64,000 nt of DNA from Pasteurella sp030783905 (GCA_051122655.1 CP182107.1:1-64000), one strand, 5' to 3'. Positions 35,066 to 44,992 are shown, counted from the first letter of the stretch. Numbers and translations: made by a program. The notes: generated from the sequence alone by a model not told the origin.

Positions 35066-37210
35066 GTGAATCCAATTGTTAAACAATTTAAATATGGTCA
35101 ACATACTGTCACTTTAGAAACGGGGGCGATTGCACGTCAAGCGACCGCTGCAGTGATGGCAAGTATGGATGACACCACCGTTTTTGTTACGGTGGTCGCC
35201 AAAAAAGAAGTGAAAGAAGGTCAAGATTTCTTTCCATTAACCGTTAATTATCAAGAGCGTACTTATGCTGCTGGTCGTATCCCTGGTGGCTTTTTCAAAC
35301 GTGAAGGACGTCCTTCTGAAGGTGAAACCTTAATCGCACGTCTAATCGACCGTCCAATTCGCCCACTTTTCCCAGAAGGTTTTTATAACGAAATCCAAAT
35401 TGTGGCGACAGTGGTGTCGGTGAACCCACAAATTTGTCCAGATTTAGTGGCAATGATCGGTGCATCCGCGGCACTTTCTTTATCAGGTGTACCATTTAAT
35501 GGTCCTATCGGCGCAGCTCGCGTTGGTTTTATTGATAATCAATTTGTCCTAAACCCAACCATGAATGAGCAAAAACAAAGTCGTTTAGACTTAGTGGTGG
35601 CAGGAACTGATAAAGCCGTGTTAATGGTTGAATCTGAAGCCGATGTATTAACCGAAGAACAAATGTTAGCTGCGGTGGTCTTTGGTCATCAGCAACAACA
35701 AGTGGTGATTGAGGCGATCAAAGAATTTACCGCAGAAGCCGGCAAACCGCGTTGGGATTGGGTGGCACCTGAACCAAATACTGTGTTAATTGAAAAAGTG
35801 AAAGCGATTGCAGAAACGCGTTTAGGCGAAGCCTATCGTATCACTGAAAAACAAGCACGTTATGAGCAAATTGATGCGATTAAAGCCGATGTGATTGCAC
35901 AAATCACCGCAGAAAGTGCAGAAGGCGAAGAAATCAGCGAAGGAAAAATTATTGATATTTTCACCGCACTTGAAAGCCAAATTGTTCGTAGCCGTATTAT
36001 TGCCGGTGAACCACGTATTGATGGTCGTACCGTCGATACGGTTCGTGCCTTAGATATTTGTACGGGTGTTTTACCTCGCACACATGGTTCAGCGATTTTC
36101 ACCCGTGGTGAAACACAGGCGTTAGCGGTTGCAACTTTAGGTACAGAGCGTGATGCACAAATTATTGATGAATTAACGGGTGAGCGTTCAGATCACTTCT
36201 TATTCCATTATAACTTCCCGCCTTATTCTGTGGGTGAAACTGGCATGATCGGCTCACCAAAACGTCGTGAAATTGGTCATGGTCGTTTAGCCAAACGCGG
36301 TGTGGCCGCAGTGATGCCAACCTTGGCTGAGTTCCCATATGTGGTGCGTGTTGTTTCAGAAATCACTGAATCAAATGGTTCTTCTTCTATGGCATCGGTG
36401 TGTGGTGCGTCGTTAGCCTTAATGGATGCGGGTGTACCAATCAAAGCGGCTGTTGCGGGTATTGCAATGGGCTTAGTCAAAGAAGATGAAAAATTTGTCG
36501 TACTTTCAGATATCTTAGGTGATGAAGATCACTTAGGTGATATGGACTTCAAAGTGGCGGGCACACGTACGGGTGTGACCGCATTGCAAATGGATATCAA
36601 AATTGAAGGGATTACCGCAGAAATCATGCAAATTGCGTTAAACCAAGCGAAAAGTGCCCGTTTACACATTTTAGGTGTGATGGAACAAGCCATCCCAGCA
36701 CCGCGTGCAGATATTTCTGATTTTGCCCCACGTATTTACACGATGAAAATTGATCCGAAGAAAATTAAAGATGTGATCGGCAAAGGTGGTGCCACCATTC
36801 GTGCCTTAACCGAAGAAACCGGCACCTCAATTGATATCGATGATGATGGTACGGTAAAAATTGCCGCCGTTGATGGCAATTCCGCGAAAGAGGTGATGGC
36901 GCGTATTGAAGACATTACCGCAGAAGTGGAAGCTGGCGCGGTTTATAAAGGTAAAGTAACCCGTTTAGCCGATTTTGGGGCCTTTGTGTCTATCGTAGGC
37001 AATAAAGAAGGCTTAGTTCATATTTCTCAAATTGCAGAAGAGCGTGTTGAGAAAGTGAGTGATTACCTTTCGGTGGGTCAAGAGGTGACAGTGAAAGTGG
37101 TAGAGATCGATCGTCAAGGTCGTATCCGTTTAACCATGAAAGACATTGCACCAAAACAAGATCACGTTGATTCTGTTGTTACAGACGTCGTAGCAGAAGA
37201 ACAAGCGTAA
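35066..37210 (+). CDS. pnp: Polynucleotide phosphorylase
   Basis: PNPase degrades RNA 3' to 5' by phosphorolysis and is a degradosome subunit. The 714-aa protein has two RNase PH domains, a KH domain (KIKDVIGKGGATIRAL) and a C-terminal S1 domain (YKGKVTRLADFGAFV). The start is a GTG preceded by AAAAGGAA. It gives the N-terminus VNPIVKQFKYGQHTVTLETG, which aligns with E. coli PNPase, so a frame starting 26 codons upstream was rejected. It is followed by nlpI and deaD, the conserved cold-shock/RNA-decay cluster. Confidence 0.97.
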   Translation: MNPIVKQFKYGQHTVTLETGAIARQATAAVMASMDDTTVFVTVVAKKEVKEGQDFFPLTVNYQERTYAAGRIPGGFFKREGRPSEGETLIARLIDRPIRPLFPEGFYNEIQIVATVVSVNPQICPDLVAMIGASAALSLSGVPFNGPIGAARVGFIDNQFVLNPTMNEQKQSRLDLVVAGTDKAVLMVESEADVLTEEQMLAAVVFGHQQQQVVIEAIKEFTAEAGKPRWDWVAPEPNTVLIEKVKAIAETRLGEAYRITEKQARYEQIDAIKADVIAQITAESAEGEEISEGKIIDIFTALESQIVRSRIIAGEPRIDGRTVDTVRALDICTGVLPRTHGSAIFTRGETQALAVATLGTERDAQIIDELTGERSDHFLFHYNFPPYSVGETGMIGSPKRREIGHGRLAKRGVAAVMPTLAEFPYVVRVVSEITESNGSSSMASVCGASLALMDAGVPIKAAVAGIAMGLVKEDEKFVVLSDILGDEDHLGDMDFKVAGTRTGVTALQMDIKIEGITAEIMQIALNQAKSARLHILGVMEQAIPAPRADISDFAPRIYTMKIDPKKIKDVIGKGGATIRALTEETGTSIDIDDDGTVKIAAVDGNSAKEVMARIEDITAEVEAGAVYKGKVTRLADFGAFVSIVGNKEGLVHISQIAEERVEKVSDYLSVGQEVTVKVVEIDRQGRIRLTMKDIAPKQDHVDSVVTDVVAEEQA

Positions 37211-37217
37211 TCAAAAT

Positions 37218-37249
37218 ACCATAGCCCTTATTATGATAAGGGCTATGGT
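37218..37249 (+). terminator. Hairpin between pnp and nlpI
   Basis: A perfect 14-bp stem ACCATAGCCCTTAT / ATAAGGGCTATGGT (37218-37231, 37236-37249) with loop TATG but no following T tract. It is more likely a 3'-end stabiliser or processing site than a strong terminator. Confidence 0.6.
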
Positions 37250-37297
37250 GTTGAGGTAGAGTTAATAAGTACAGTTTGTGCTTTAAGGCTAAGCGAA

Positions 37298-38194
37298 ATG
37301 AAGCAACTTCATCCGTGGCTAAGAGGCTTGCTGCTATTCCCATTCTGGGTATGTTGTTTAACAGCTTGTGTAAATAATGAGCCTATTTTTCTTTCAAAAG
37401 AAAAAGTCATGCTAGCAGAGCAGCATCCGAATGAGCATATTGAACATGAAGTGATGATTGCCCACATTAGCGAATTGTTACTTATTAAAGGGTTAAAAAA
37501 AGAAGAACGTGCGATTTTGCATTTTGAGCGAGGCGTCTTGTACGATAGCTTAGGATTATGGGCACTAGCACGTTATGATTTTGACCAAACATTGGCGTTG
37601 TATCCGAAATTGGCTGCAGCGTTTAATTATTTAGGTTTATATTTATTATTAGAGGAAGATTACAGTACATCGTTGGATATTTTTAATGTGCTGTTTGAAC
37701 TTGATCCTCAATATGAGTATGCATTCCTAAATCGAGGGCTAAATTTTTATTACGTTGGACGTTATGAATTGGCTCAGCGGGATTTTCTTCAATTTTATCA
37801 GGCAGATAAATCAGATCCATACCGCACTTTATGGCTTTATTTAAATGAATTAAAGCATAAACCACAGGAAGCTAAGCATAATCTTGCTCAACGAGCAAAG
37901 GGGCTTTCTGATGAATATTGGGGTACCTATTTAGTCCAATATTATTTGGGAAATTTATCAGTTAATGCGTTGTTTGCTCAAGTCCAGCAATTTGCCCAAA
38001 GCAATCGTGCAACATATGCAGAAATTTTAACTGAAACCTATTTTTATTTAGCAAAACTAAAACTCAATTTAGGTCAACTTAATGAGGCGGAAACGCTCTT
38101 TAAACTGGCCATCGCAAACCAAGTGTATAACTTTGTTGAGTATCGTTTTGCGCTGTTTGAACTCTTGAAATTGAAGCAAAGTTCAAAACCATAG
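37298..38194 (+). CDS. nlpI: TPR lipoprotein NlpI
   Basis: NlpI is an outer-membrane lipoprotein with tetratricopeptide repeats that scaffolds peptidoglycan hydrolases and proteases such as Prc. The 298-aa protein has a signal peptide ending in a lipobox LTAC, with Cys24 as the lipidation site, and several TPR units (for example RDFLQFYQADKSDPYR, ETYFYLAKLKLNLGQL). It lies between pnp and deaD as in E. coli. Confidence 0.93.
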   Translation: MKQLHPWLRGLLLFPFWVCCLTACVNNEPIFLSKEKVMLAEQHPNEHIEHEVMIAHISELLLIKGLKKEERAILHFERGVLYDSLGLWALARYDFDQTLALYPKLAAAFNYLGLYLLLEEDYSTSLDIFNVLFELDPQYEYAFLNRGLNFYYVGRYELAQRDFLQFYQADKSDPYRTLWLYLNELKHKPQEAKHNLAQRAKGLSDEYWGTYLVQYYLGNLSVNALFAQVQQFAQSNRATYAEILTETYFYLAKLKLNLGQLNEAETLFKLAIANQVYNFVEYRFALFELLKLKQSSKP

Positions 38195-38303
38195 TGGCAT
38201 GCTTTATGCCATAGGCTGTTGTAAAACGTGAAAACGCGCAACATTGATTACACTAGCTCACCTGCATAGTGAGCATTTCTTTTTTTTATATTCGAGTATT
38301 TTA

Positions 38304-40136
38304 ATGACTGAAACAACAATGACTTTCAATGATTTAGGCTTGCCTGAATTTCTTCTTCGTGCCGTCTCTGACTTAGGCTTTGAAACCCCTTCTCCAATCC
38401 AACAAAATTGTATTCCAAACCTGTTAAATGGGTATGATGTATTAGGCATGGCGCAAACAGGGAGCGGTAAAACGGCCGCTTTCTCTCTTCCTTTATTGGC
38501 ACAAATTGACTTAGAGAAAAAATATCCACAAATGTTGGTAATGGCACCAACCCGTGAATTAGCGATTCAAGTGGCGGATGCCTGTGAGCAGTTCTGCAAA
38601 TATGCCAAAAACACCAACATCGTTACCCTTTATGGTGGACAACGTTATGACATTCAATTACGCGCTTTACGTCAAGGTGCGCAAGTGGTTGTGGGCACAC
38701 CGGGTCGTATTTTAGATCATATTCGTCGTGGTACCTTAGATTTGTCTAACTTACGTTTTATAGTATTAGATGAAGCAGATGAAATGCTACGTATGGGCTT
38801 TATTGACGATGTAGAAACGGTGATGGCGGAATTACCAGAACAACATCAAACCGCACTTTTCTCCGCGACAATGCCTGAGCCAATTCGTCGTATTACTAAG
38901 CGTTTTATGAAAGATCCAAAAGAGATCAAGATTAAATCTACCCAGACCACAAATCCAGATATTACACAGAGTTGTTGGTATGTGCATGGTTTCCGTAAAA
39001 ATGATGCGTTATTGCGTTTCTTAGAAGTGGAAAAATTTGATGCAGCCATTATTTTTACCCGCACCAAAACAGGCACACTGGATGTCACCGAATTGTTAGA
39101 AAAGCATGGTTTCCGTGCGGCAGCATTAAATGGGGATATGACCCAACAATTACGTGAGCAGACTCTCGATCGTCTAAGAAATGGCAGTTTAGATATTTTA
39201 GTTGCGACCGATGTGGCCGCACGTGGTTTAGATGTTGAGCGCATTAGTTTGGTGGTGAACTATGATATTCCATTAGATGCCGAGTCTTATGTTCACCGTA
39301 TTGGTCGCACCGGGCGCGCAGGACGTACTGGTCGAGCGTTATTATTCGTTGAACCAAGAGAGCGCCGTTTACTACGTAATATTGAGCATTTAACTAAAAA
39401 GCCAATTACGGAAGTGGAAGTGCCAAATCACGAGGTATTACAAGCTTGCCGTCGTGAAAAATTTAAGGCTAAAATTACGGTGCAGTTAGAGCATCATGAT
39501 CTAGGACTTTATCGTAGCTTGCTAGAAGATATGTTTACAGCGGATCAAGATCAGGAAGATATTGCGGCAGCGATGTTGATGTTATTGCAAGGTAAACAGA
39601 AATTAATTTTACCGGCTGATCCGATTATCGATCGTAAAACTTCACGCGCTGATCGTAGTGACCGTCGTGAACGTGGTGGGCGTGAAAATCCACGTTCAGC
39701 GGAGCGTCGTGGTTATGGCACACCACAAGCCATGGATTTATATCGTATTGAAGTGGGCCGTTTAGATGGCGCGGAAGTTCGCCATATTGTGGGTGCGATT
39801 GCCAATGAAGGTGATATCAATAGTCGTTATATTGGTCATATTAAATTATATGATGATTACACCACGATTGAATTACCACAAGGTATGCCGAAAGAATTAT
39901 TAGGTGTATTTGCGAAAACACGCGTGATGAATAAACCAATGCAGATGTCATTTGTTGGCGCCTCTCATGCCGGTTCAAGTCGTGATCGCGATGATTTTGC
40001 GGATCGTCGTGGCGGAAAACGTAAAGGCCGTGGTGATGAACCACGTTTTGGTCGTGAAGATCGTAAATTTAAAGAAAAAGGCCCACGCACGTTTAGCGAT
40101 CGTCCACGTAGAGAAAGACGTGAGCGTCAAAAGTAA
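38304..40136 (+). CDS. deaD: ATP-dependent RNA helicase DeaD/CsdA
   Basis: A 610-aa DEAD-box helicase involved in ribosome assembly and mRNA decay at low temperature. It has the Q motif, AQTGSGKT, PTRELA, DEAD, SAT and HRIGRTGRAGR. A C-terminal DbpA-like RNA-binding domain follows (LYRIEVGRLDGAEVRHIVGAI region), then an Arg/Gly/Asp-rich basic tail. The start MTETTMTFNDLGL was chosen over a longer upstream frame. It completes the pnp-nlpI-deaD cluster. Confidence 0.95.
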   Translation: MTETTMTFNDLGLPEFLLRAVSDLGFETPSPIQQNCIPNLLNGYDVLGMAQTGSGKTAAFSLPLLAQIDLEKKYPQMLVMAPTRELAIQVADACEQFCKYAKNTNIVTLYGGQRYDIQLRALRQGAQVVVGTPGRILDHIRRGTLDLSNLRFIVLDEADEMLRMGFIDDVETVMAELPEQHQTALFSATMPEPIRRITKRFMKDPKEIKIKSTQTTNPDITQSCWYVHGFRKNDALLRFLEVEKFDAAIIFTRTKTGTLDVTELLEKHGFRAAALNGDMTQQLREQTLDRLRNGSLDILVATDVAARGLDVERISLVVNYDIPLDAESYVHRIGRTGRAGRTGRALLFVEPRERRLLRNIEHLTKKPITEVEVPNHEVLQACRREKFKAKITVQLEHHDLGLYRSLLEDMFTADQDQEDIAAAMLMLLQGKQKLILPADPIIDRKTSRADRSDRRERGGRENPRSAERRGYGTPQAMDLYRIEVGRLDGAEVRHIVGAIANEGDINSRYIGHIKLYDDYTTIELPQGMPKELLGVFAKTRVMNKPMQMSFVGASHAGSSRDRDDFADRRGGKRKGRGDEPRFGREDRKFKEKGPRTFSDRPRRERRERQK

Positions 40137-40193
40137 GTTAAGCTGAGTTTAAACGAGGCGGTATTGCGTACCTCTTCGTCAATAAACGATATG

Positions 40194-40228
40194 ATGGCGC
40201 CTAAGTATTCCTTAGGTGCCATTTTTTG
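40194..40228 (+). terminator. Rho-independent terminator after deaD
   Basis: A 12-bp stem ATGGCGCCTAAG / CTTAGGTGCCAT (40194-40205, 40211-40222) with one G-U pair, followed by a T6 run. It separates deaD from the convergent molybdate operon. Confidence 0.85.
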
Positions 40229-40237
40229 TGCGCTTGT

Positions 40238-41086
40238 TTATGCCTGTTTTTCGATAATCACTTTAATATCTTCTGGTGGTGCATAATAAGGTGCTGAGGT
40301 AATGAACAGTTGAATCCCCAATTTAGCATACTCCGCCACATTATTTTTATTCACACCGCCGGCCACAGATAAGGTAATCTTTTTATTGGTTAACGCTAAT
40401 ACATGCAAGGCGTGTTTGACTTGTTCCGGTGTGAATTTATCTAATTGAATAATATCAGGCTCAGCCGTTAACATTTGCTCAAATTGCACTAAGTTATCGG
40501 CTTCCAAGGTAATTTTATTTTCAGGCGCTTGTTGTTTAAGTCGCGTCACGATGCCTTGCCAATCTTCGGGATCGGCGAGGAGATTACGATGATTGGTAAA
40601 TACCAATAAGGTTTCGCTCAGTCCTTGGCGGTGAATATGTCCACCCGCTGCTAAGACCGCATTCGTGGCTAATTTGCGCGTATTGGGGATACTTTTTCGA
40701 GTACAAGCCACAATGGCATTTGGATTAATGGCTTTGGCATTAGCAATCATCTCCGCAGTGTATTGTGCAACCCCGCAAGACCATTCCAACACTAATTGAA
40801 CCACTTTCCAAGCTTGATGTAATTTATCAGCACGGGCTTGAGCGGTTAATAATAGGCTACCTGCCGCAACAGTATCGCCTTCGTTGACAAATACATGAGG
40901 TTCAATAGCCAGTTTCCGTAGCAATTTTTCTGCAATACTGATTCCCGCCACGATGCCGGCATTTTTACGTTTAAAGATCATTCTAGCCGGGACATTATCT
41001 AATCCGAGCGAATGAGTCGTGAGATCACCGCGATAGATATCTTCTAATAAAAAGGCGTCGAGTTCGTTGTCTGAAAAATAAAGCAT
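40238..41086 (-). CDS. modD: ModD (NadC-like phosphoribosyltransferase paralogue)
   Basis: A 282-aa protein homologous to quinolinate phosphoribosyltransferase: FLLEDIYRGDLTTHSLG at the N-terminus, CTRKSIPNTRKLATNAVLAAGG with the substrate-binding basic residues, LEADNLVQF and SVAGGVNKNNV. ModD proteins occur in molybdate transport operons of Rhodobacter and others; their reaction is not settled. I started it at MLYFSDNE, just after the ATPase gene. It is the last gene of the molybdate operon, 17 nt downstream of the ATPase gene. Confidence 0.85.
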   Translation of the reverse strand: MLYFSDNELDAFLLEDIYRGDLTTHSLGLDNVPARMIFKRKNAGIVAGISIAEKLLRKLAIEPHVFVNEGDTVAAGSLLLTAQARADKLHQAWKVVQLVLEWSCGVAQYTAEMIANAKAINPNAIVACTRKSIPNTRKLATNAVLAAGGHIHRQGLSETLLVFTNHRNLLADPEDWQGIVTRLKQQAPENKITLEADNLVQFEQMLTAEPDIIQLDKFTPEQVKHALHVLALTNKKITLSVAGGVNKNNVAEYAKLGIQLFITSAPYYAPPEDIKVIIEKQA

Positions 41087-41103
41087 AGTACTGTCCTTAT
41101 CAA

Positions 41104-41703
41104 TTAAATAAGTTGTCCTTGGTGTAATCGAATTTGCCGATGAGAGAGATAATCGGCTTCTTTCGGGTCGTGTGTGACTAATAAGGTGGTCATGTGATAT
41201 GACTGCATTAAGTCCTTTAAGATTACCCAAATAGGTTGTTTGGTTGCCCAGTCTAATGAGGAAAACGGTTCATCAAGTAATAATAAATCAGGGGGATAGA
41301 TTAATGCGCGCGCAAGCGCCGCGCGCTGTTGTTCACCACCAGAGAGTTGATTCGGATAACGATCAAGTAAATGGGCGATGTTGAGTTGGCGTAATAATCT
41401 TTGTTGTACTTCTCGATCTGCTTTTGGATTGGCTAAGTGTAAATTGCCAGATAGGGTTTTATGCGGAAATAAATACAAACGCTGATTAAGATAGCGACAC
41501 TGCCGTTGCCATGGGGCGAGTTTATCAATGGATTGCTGGTCTAATGTAATCGTCCCTTGATAATCAAGATACCCTGCAATGCTATTGAGTAGGGTCGTTT
41601 TACCACTGCCAGATTGCCCTACGATAGCGACACATTCTCCTTTACTAACCCGCAAATTAATATTACGTAAAATCCCCACCGATAAATTGTTAATCTTGAG
41701 CAT
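41104..41703 (-). CDS. Molybdate ABC transporter ATPase (short form)
   Basis: A 199-aa ABC ATPase with GQSGSGKTTLL (Walker A), LSGGEQQRAALARAL (signature) and LLLLDEPFSSLD (Walker B). Classical ModC is about 350 aa and has a C-terminal molybdate-binding MOP domain; this protein ends right after the H-loop region (LLVTHDPKEAD), so it lacks that domain and is not internally regulated by substrate. It lies 1 nt after the permease gene. Molybdate specificity is inferred from ModA- and ModD-type neighbours. Confidence 0.8.
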   Translation of the reverse strand: MLKINNLSVGILRNINLRVSKGECVAIVGQSGSGKTTLLNSIAGYLDYQGTITLDQQSIDKLAPWQRQCRYLNQRLYLFPHKTLSGNLHLANPKADREVQQRLLRQLNIAHLLDRYPNQLSGGEQQRAALARALIYPPDLLLLDEPFSSLDWATKQPIWVILKDLMQSYHMTTLLVTHDPKEADYLSHRQIRLHQGQLI

Positions 41704-41704
41704 C

Positions 41705-42502
41705 TTAAATATTCCTATTGAGTGTACGTAAGACTAACAGTAGACAACTGGCAATAAATAACAACCATAGCGATGCACCTACGGCGATTTCGAAATCACC
41801 GCTGGCAATGTTCAAATAAACGGCCATGGGTAAGGTTTCCGTTTTAAACCGCGTAGCACCTGCGAGCATCAAGGTTGCACCAAATTCCCCCATTGCTCGT
41901 GACCACGCTAAAATTGCACCGCAAAGTAATGGCTTCCAACACATGGGCAGTTCTACTTTGAATAAGGTTTGAAGGGGGGATAAACCTAAATTGTAAGCCG
42001 CAAGCCGATATCCGGGGTCTAAAGCAGAAAAACTACCTCGTGCATTACGGAGCAAAATCGAACAGGCGATATAGGTTTGTGCCACAATAATGCCAAGTGG
42101 GCTGAATATCCATTGACTGATGAGGGGAATCAACTGGCTTAAGATACCTTGCGAATTAAACAGGAGTAGGAGACTTAACCCAGTAACCAAAGGGGGGAGG
42201 ACCATCGGTAAATCAAGAAATGTATCAATCAATTTCTGCAAAGGTAACCGCACTTGGCTCATGACCCATGCAGATGGGATAGCGATGAAAATTGCGAGCA
42301 GTAAAGACAGGAGGGATGTACCAAGAGACATTCCTAACGCAAAATGCAGTTCAGGATCAGTCAATACGAGCAGGAAAAAGGAAAAATTGAGCTGGCTGAT
42401 CAGGGCAAGCACTGATCCAATAACGACAAGGCATAAAAGCATTAAAGGGAACAGTGCAAGCTTTAAACTCAGACTTTTATTTAATAGGTAAGAAGCCTTC
42501 AT
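41705..42502 (-). CDS. modB: Molybdate ABC transporter permease ModB-like
   Basis: A 265-aa inner-membrane permease with five to six TM segments and the EAA-type cytoplasmic loop AAYNLGLSPLQTLFKVELP, which contacts the ATPase. GAILAWSRAMGEFGATLMLAG is characteristic of ModB/CysT-type permeases. The ATG at 42502 gives a 26-nt overlap with modA; a TTG six nt upstream and an internal Met 20 codons downstream are alternatives. Confidence 0.85.
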   Translation of the reverse strand: MKASYLLNKSLSLKLALFPLMLLCLVVIGSVLALISQLNFSFFLLVLTDPELHFALGMSLGTSLLSLLLAIFIAIPSAWVMSQVRLPLQKLIDTFLDLPMVLPPLVTGLSLLLLFNSQGILSQLIPLISQWIFSPLGIIVAQTYIACSILLRNARGSFSALDPGYRLAAYNLGLSPLQTLFKVELPMCWKPLLCGAILAWSRAMGEFGATLMLAGATRFKTETLPMAVYLNIASGDFEIAVGASLWLLFIASCLLLVLRTLNRNI

Positions 42503-43214
42503 CGACAAAATATTTCACACCTTGTTCTGATTTAAAAAAATCGAGCAATTGTTTAGCCTCTTGTGGATGTTTGCTTGAGCTCAAGAGCGCAATAGTCACT
42601 TTTTCTTCTGGCGTCCCTACTGGGTTCGGCAATATCGCCAATTTATCACGGACTTTCCACGCACCAGCACGCCCAACGACAGCAGCATCCACATCCCCAT
42701 TTAATAAATAGAGCATCAATTGTTTGACCGTCGCCGCTTTGACAACAATTTTGTCATGTAATTGAGTTTGATAACCCGATAACGCAAGCATGTCTTCGGC
42801 ACCTTTACCGAGCGCCATGGCTTTGCTGTCACCAATACCTAAGCGTAGATTGCTTTCGGCTAGCGCTTTAAAGGAATCAATGCCCGAGCTTTTTTCTTTA
42901 CGAATCGCCATGACGGGAATATGACGCACGAGGGGAGCGGATTCTTTCACTTCACCGTTTTTTTCCAGTTTTTCCACATAATCACTTGAACCGGGTAAAT
43001 AGAGATCGCCTGTTTTTACGGTATTATAGCGTGCCAGTAATTGCCCTGAACCAGCGTATTCAATGGTAACCTTATGGCCTGTTTCTTTTTCAAATTGTTT
43101 GACAATCTGTTCAACGGGATCTTTTAATCCTGCGCCGGCATAGAGGTAAAGATTCGCAGCTTGTGCTGCAAAGGCAGCAGTGAGTAAGCTTGAAAGCAGA
43201 ATGAATTTTTTCAT
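42477..43214 (-). CDS. modA: Molybdate-binding periplasmic protein ModA
   Basis: A 245-aa substrate-binding protein with a signal peptide (cleavage after AFAAQA). The mature protein has the SBP_bac_11 pattern: NLYLYAGAGLKDPVEQI, AGSGQLLARYNTVKTGDLYLPGS, and the C-terminal hinge GVKYFVDEGFLPIK. It captures an oxyanion, most probably molybdate or tungstate, in the periplasm. It is the first gene of the operon; the 135-nt region before it holds a ModE-like palindrome. Confidence 0.85.
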   Translation of the reverse strand: MKKFILLSSLLTAAFAAQAANLYLYAGAGLKDPVEQIVKQFEKETGHKVTIEYAGSGQLLARYNTVKTGDLYLPGSSDYVEKLEKNGEVKESAPLVRHIPVMAIRKEKSSGIDSFKALAESNLRLGIGDSKAMALGKGAEDMLALSGYQTQLHDKIVVKAATVKQLMLYLLNGDVDAAVVGRAGAWKVRDKLAILPNPVGTPEEKVTIALLSSSKHPQEAKQLLDFFKSEQGVKYFVDEGFLPIK

Positions 43215-43256
43215 AGTTATCTCCTTTGCTTAAAAATGGGATAACTATAACATAAT

Positions 43257-43280
43257 CATTATATAAAATATAATATATCG
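43257..43280 (-). promoter_or_regulatory. Candidate ModE operator upstream of modA
   Basis: An AT-rich imperfect palindrome (minus strand begins CGATATATTATA and ends TATATAATG) lies 43 nt upstream of modA. It resembles the ModE site pattern of CG-N-TATAT repeats facing each other and overlaps possible -10 elements. The palindrome is imperfect and low in complexity, so this is tentative. Confidence 0.35.
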
Positions 43281-43292
43281 AATTTAGCGAAT

Positions 43293-43327
43293 AAAAAAGG
43301 ATTGAGCGTTACACCCAATCCTTTTTT
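43293..43327 (-). terminator. Terminator after groEL
   Basis: A 12-bp stem AAAAAAGGATTG / CAATCCTTTTTT (43293-43304, 43316-43327) lies downstream of the groEL stop on the minus strand. Confidence 0.85.
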
Positions 43328-43348
43328 CATGTGTGAAAGGGGAGGAAA

Positions 43349-44992
43349 TTACATCATTCCGCCCATGCCACCCATACCGCCCATACCAGCAGCACCTAAA
43401 TCAGCTTTATCCTCTTTCGGTAGGTCAGTGACCATACATTCCGTCGTGATCATTAAACCGGCAACCGAGGCAGCGAATTGTAAGGCAGAACGGGTCACTT
43501 TAGTTGGGTCTAAGATACCCATTTCGATCATATCGCCGTATTGTTCTGTTCCTGCGTTATAACCGAAGTTACCTTCACCATTTTTCACCGCACTTGCAAC
43601 GACAGAGGCTTCTTCACCCGCGTTAGCGACGATTTGACGTAATGGCGCTTCCATCGCACGTAAGGCTAATTTGATACCTACATTTTGTTCTTCATTATCA
43701 CCTTGAAGACCTGCGACTTTGCTTGCGGCACGGATTAAGGCAACACCGCCCCCTGCTACAATCCCTTCTTCAACCGCCGCACGTGTTGCATGTAACGCAT
43801 CTTCTACACGCGCTTTTTTCTCTTTCATTTCTACTTCTGTTGCCGCACCAACTTTGATGACGGCTACACCACCAGCGAGTTTAGCTACGCGCTCTTGTAG
43901 TTTTTCTTTATCGTAATCAGAGGTGGATTCTTCGATTTGTTGACGGATTTGTGCCACACGACCTTGGATTTGTGCTTCATCACCGATACCATCGATAATC
44001 GTCGTGTTGTCTTTGTTGATCACCACACGTTTCGCTTGACCAAGATCTTCTAAGGTCGCTTTTTCTAATTCCATACCGATTTCTTCAGAAATCACGGTAC
44101 CAGCAGTTAAGATCGCGATATCTTGTAACATCGCTTTACGACGATCACCAAAGCCTGGCGCTTTCACCGCAGCCACTTTCACGATACCACGCATGGTGTT
44201 AACCACTAAGGTGGCAAGTGCTTCGCCTTCCACATCTTCTGCGATGATTAATAATGGTTTACCTGCTTTGGCTACACCTTCTAACACTGGCAATAATTCA
44301 CGGATATTAGAGATTTTTTTATCCACTAATAAAATAAATGGATTGTCTAATTCAACTGTTGCTGTTTCCGGTTTGTTGATGAAGTAAGGTGATAAGTAAC
44401 CACGGTCAAACTGCATCCCTTCTACAACGGCTAATTCATCTTCTAAACCGGTACCGTCTTCAACAGTGATCACACCTTCTTTGCCCACTTTATCCATTGC
44501 TTGGGCAATGATCTGACCTACAATGCTGTCAGAGTTAGCAGAGATTGTACCGACTTGCTCAATTTCTTTTGAGGTTTCACAAGGTTTTGAAAGCGCTTTT
44601 AATTCTGTAACGACTGCCGTAACTGCTTTATCAATACCGCGTTTTAAATCCATCGGGTTCATGCCCGCCGCCACCGCTTTTAAGCCTTCGTTGACGATAG
44701 CTTGTGCTAATACCGTTGCTGTGGTTGTACCGTCACCGGCCGCATCATTGGCTTTTGACGCCACTTCTTTTACCATTTGTGCACCCATGTTTTCGAATTT
44801 ATCTTCTAATTCGATTTCACGCGCCACAGACACACCGTCTTTAGTGATGGTTGGTGCACCGAAAGATTTATCTAACACCACGTTACGTCCTTTAGGACCT
44901 AAGGTGACTTTTACTGCATCAGCTAGAATATTGACACCTGCTAACATTTTGACACGCGCATCATTACCAAATTTTACGTCTTTTGCTGCCAT
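43349..44992 (-). CDS. groL: Chaperonin GroEL
   Basis: The 60-kDa chaperonin forms the double-ring folding chamber. The 547-aa protein has the N-terminal AAKDVKFGNDARVKML, ATP-site VTLGPKGRNVVLDK and GDGTTTATVLAQ, and the C-terminal Gly-Gly-Met repeat tail (GGMGGMGGMM). It is downstream of groES by 183 nt, longer than in many relatives. Confidence 0.98.
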   Translation of the reverse strand: MAAKDVKFGNDARVKMLAGVNILADAVKVTLGPKGRNVVLDKSFGAPTITKDGVSVAREIELEDKFENMGAQMVKEVASKANDAAGDGTTTATVLAQAIVNEGLKAVAAGMNPMDLKRGIDKAVTAVVTELKALSKPCETSKEIEQVGTISANSDSIVGQIIAQAMDKVGKEGVITVEDGTGLEDELAVVEGMQFDRGYLSPYFINKPETATVELDNPFILLVDKKISNIRELLPVLEGVAKAGKPLLIIAEDVEGEALATLVVNTMRGIVKVAAVKAPGFGDRRKAMLQDIAILTAGTVISEEIGMELEKATLEDLGQAKRVVINKDNTTIIDGIGDEAQIQGRVAQIRQQIEESTSDYDKEKLQERVAKLAGGVAVIKVGAATEVEMKEKKARVEDALHATRAAVEEGIVAGGGVALIRAASKVAGLQGDNEEQNVGIKLALRAMEAPLRQIVANAGEEASVVASAVKNGEGNFGYNAGTEQYGDMIEMGILDPTKVTRSALQFAASVAGLMITTECMVTDLPKEDKADLGAAGMGGMGGMGGMM

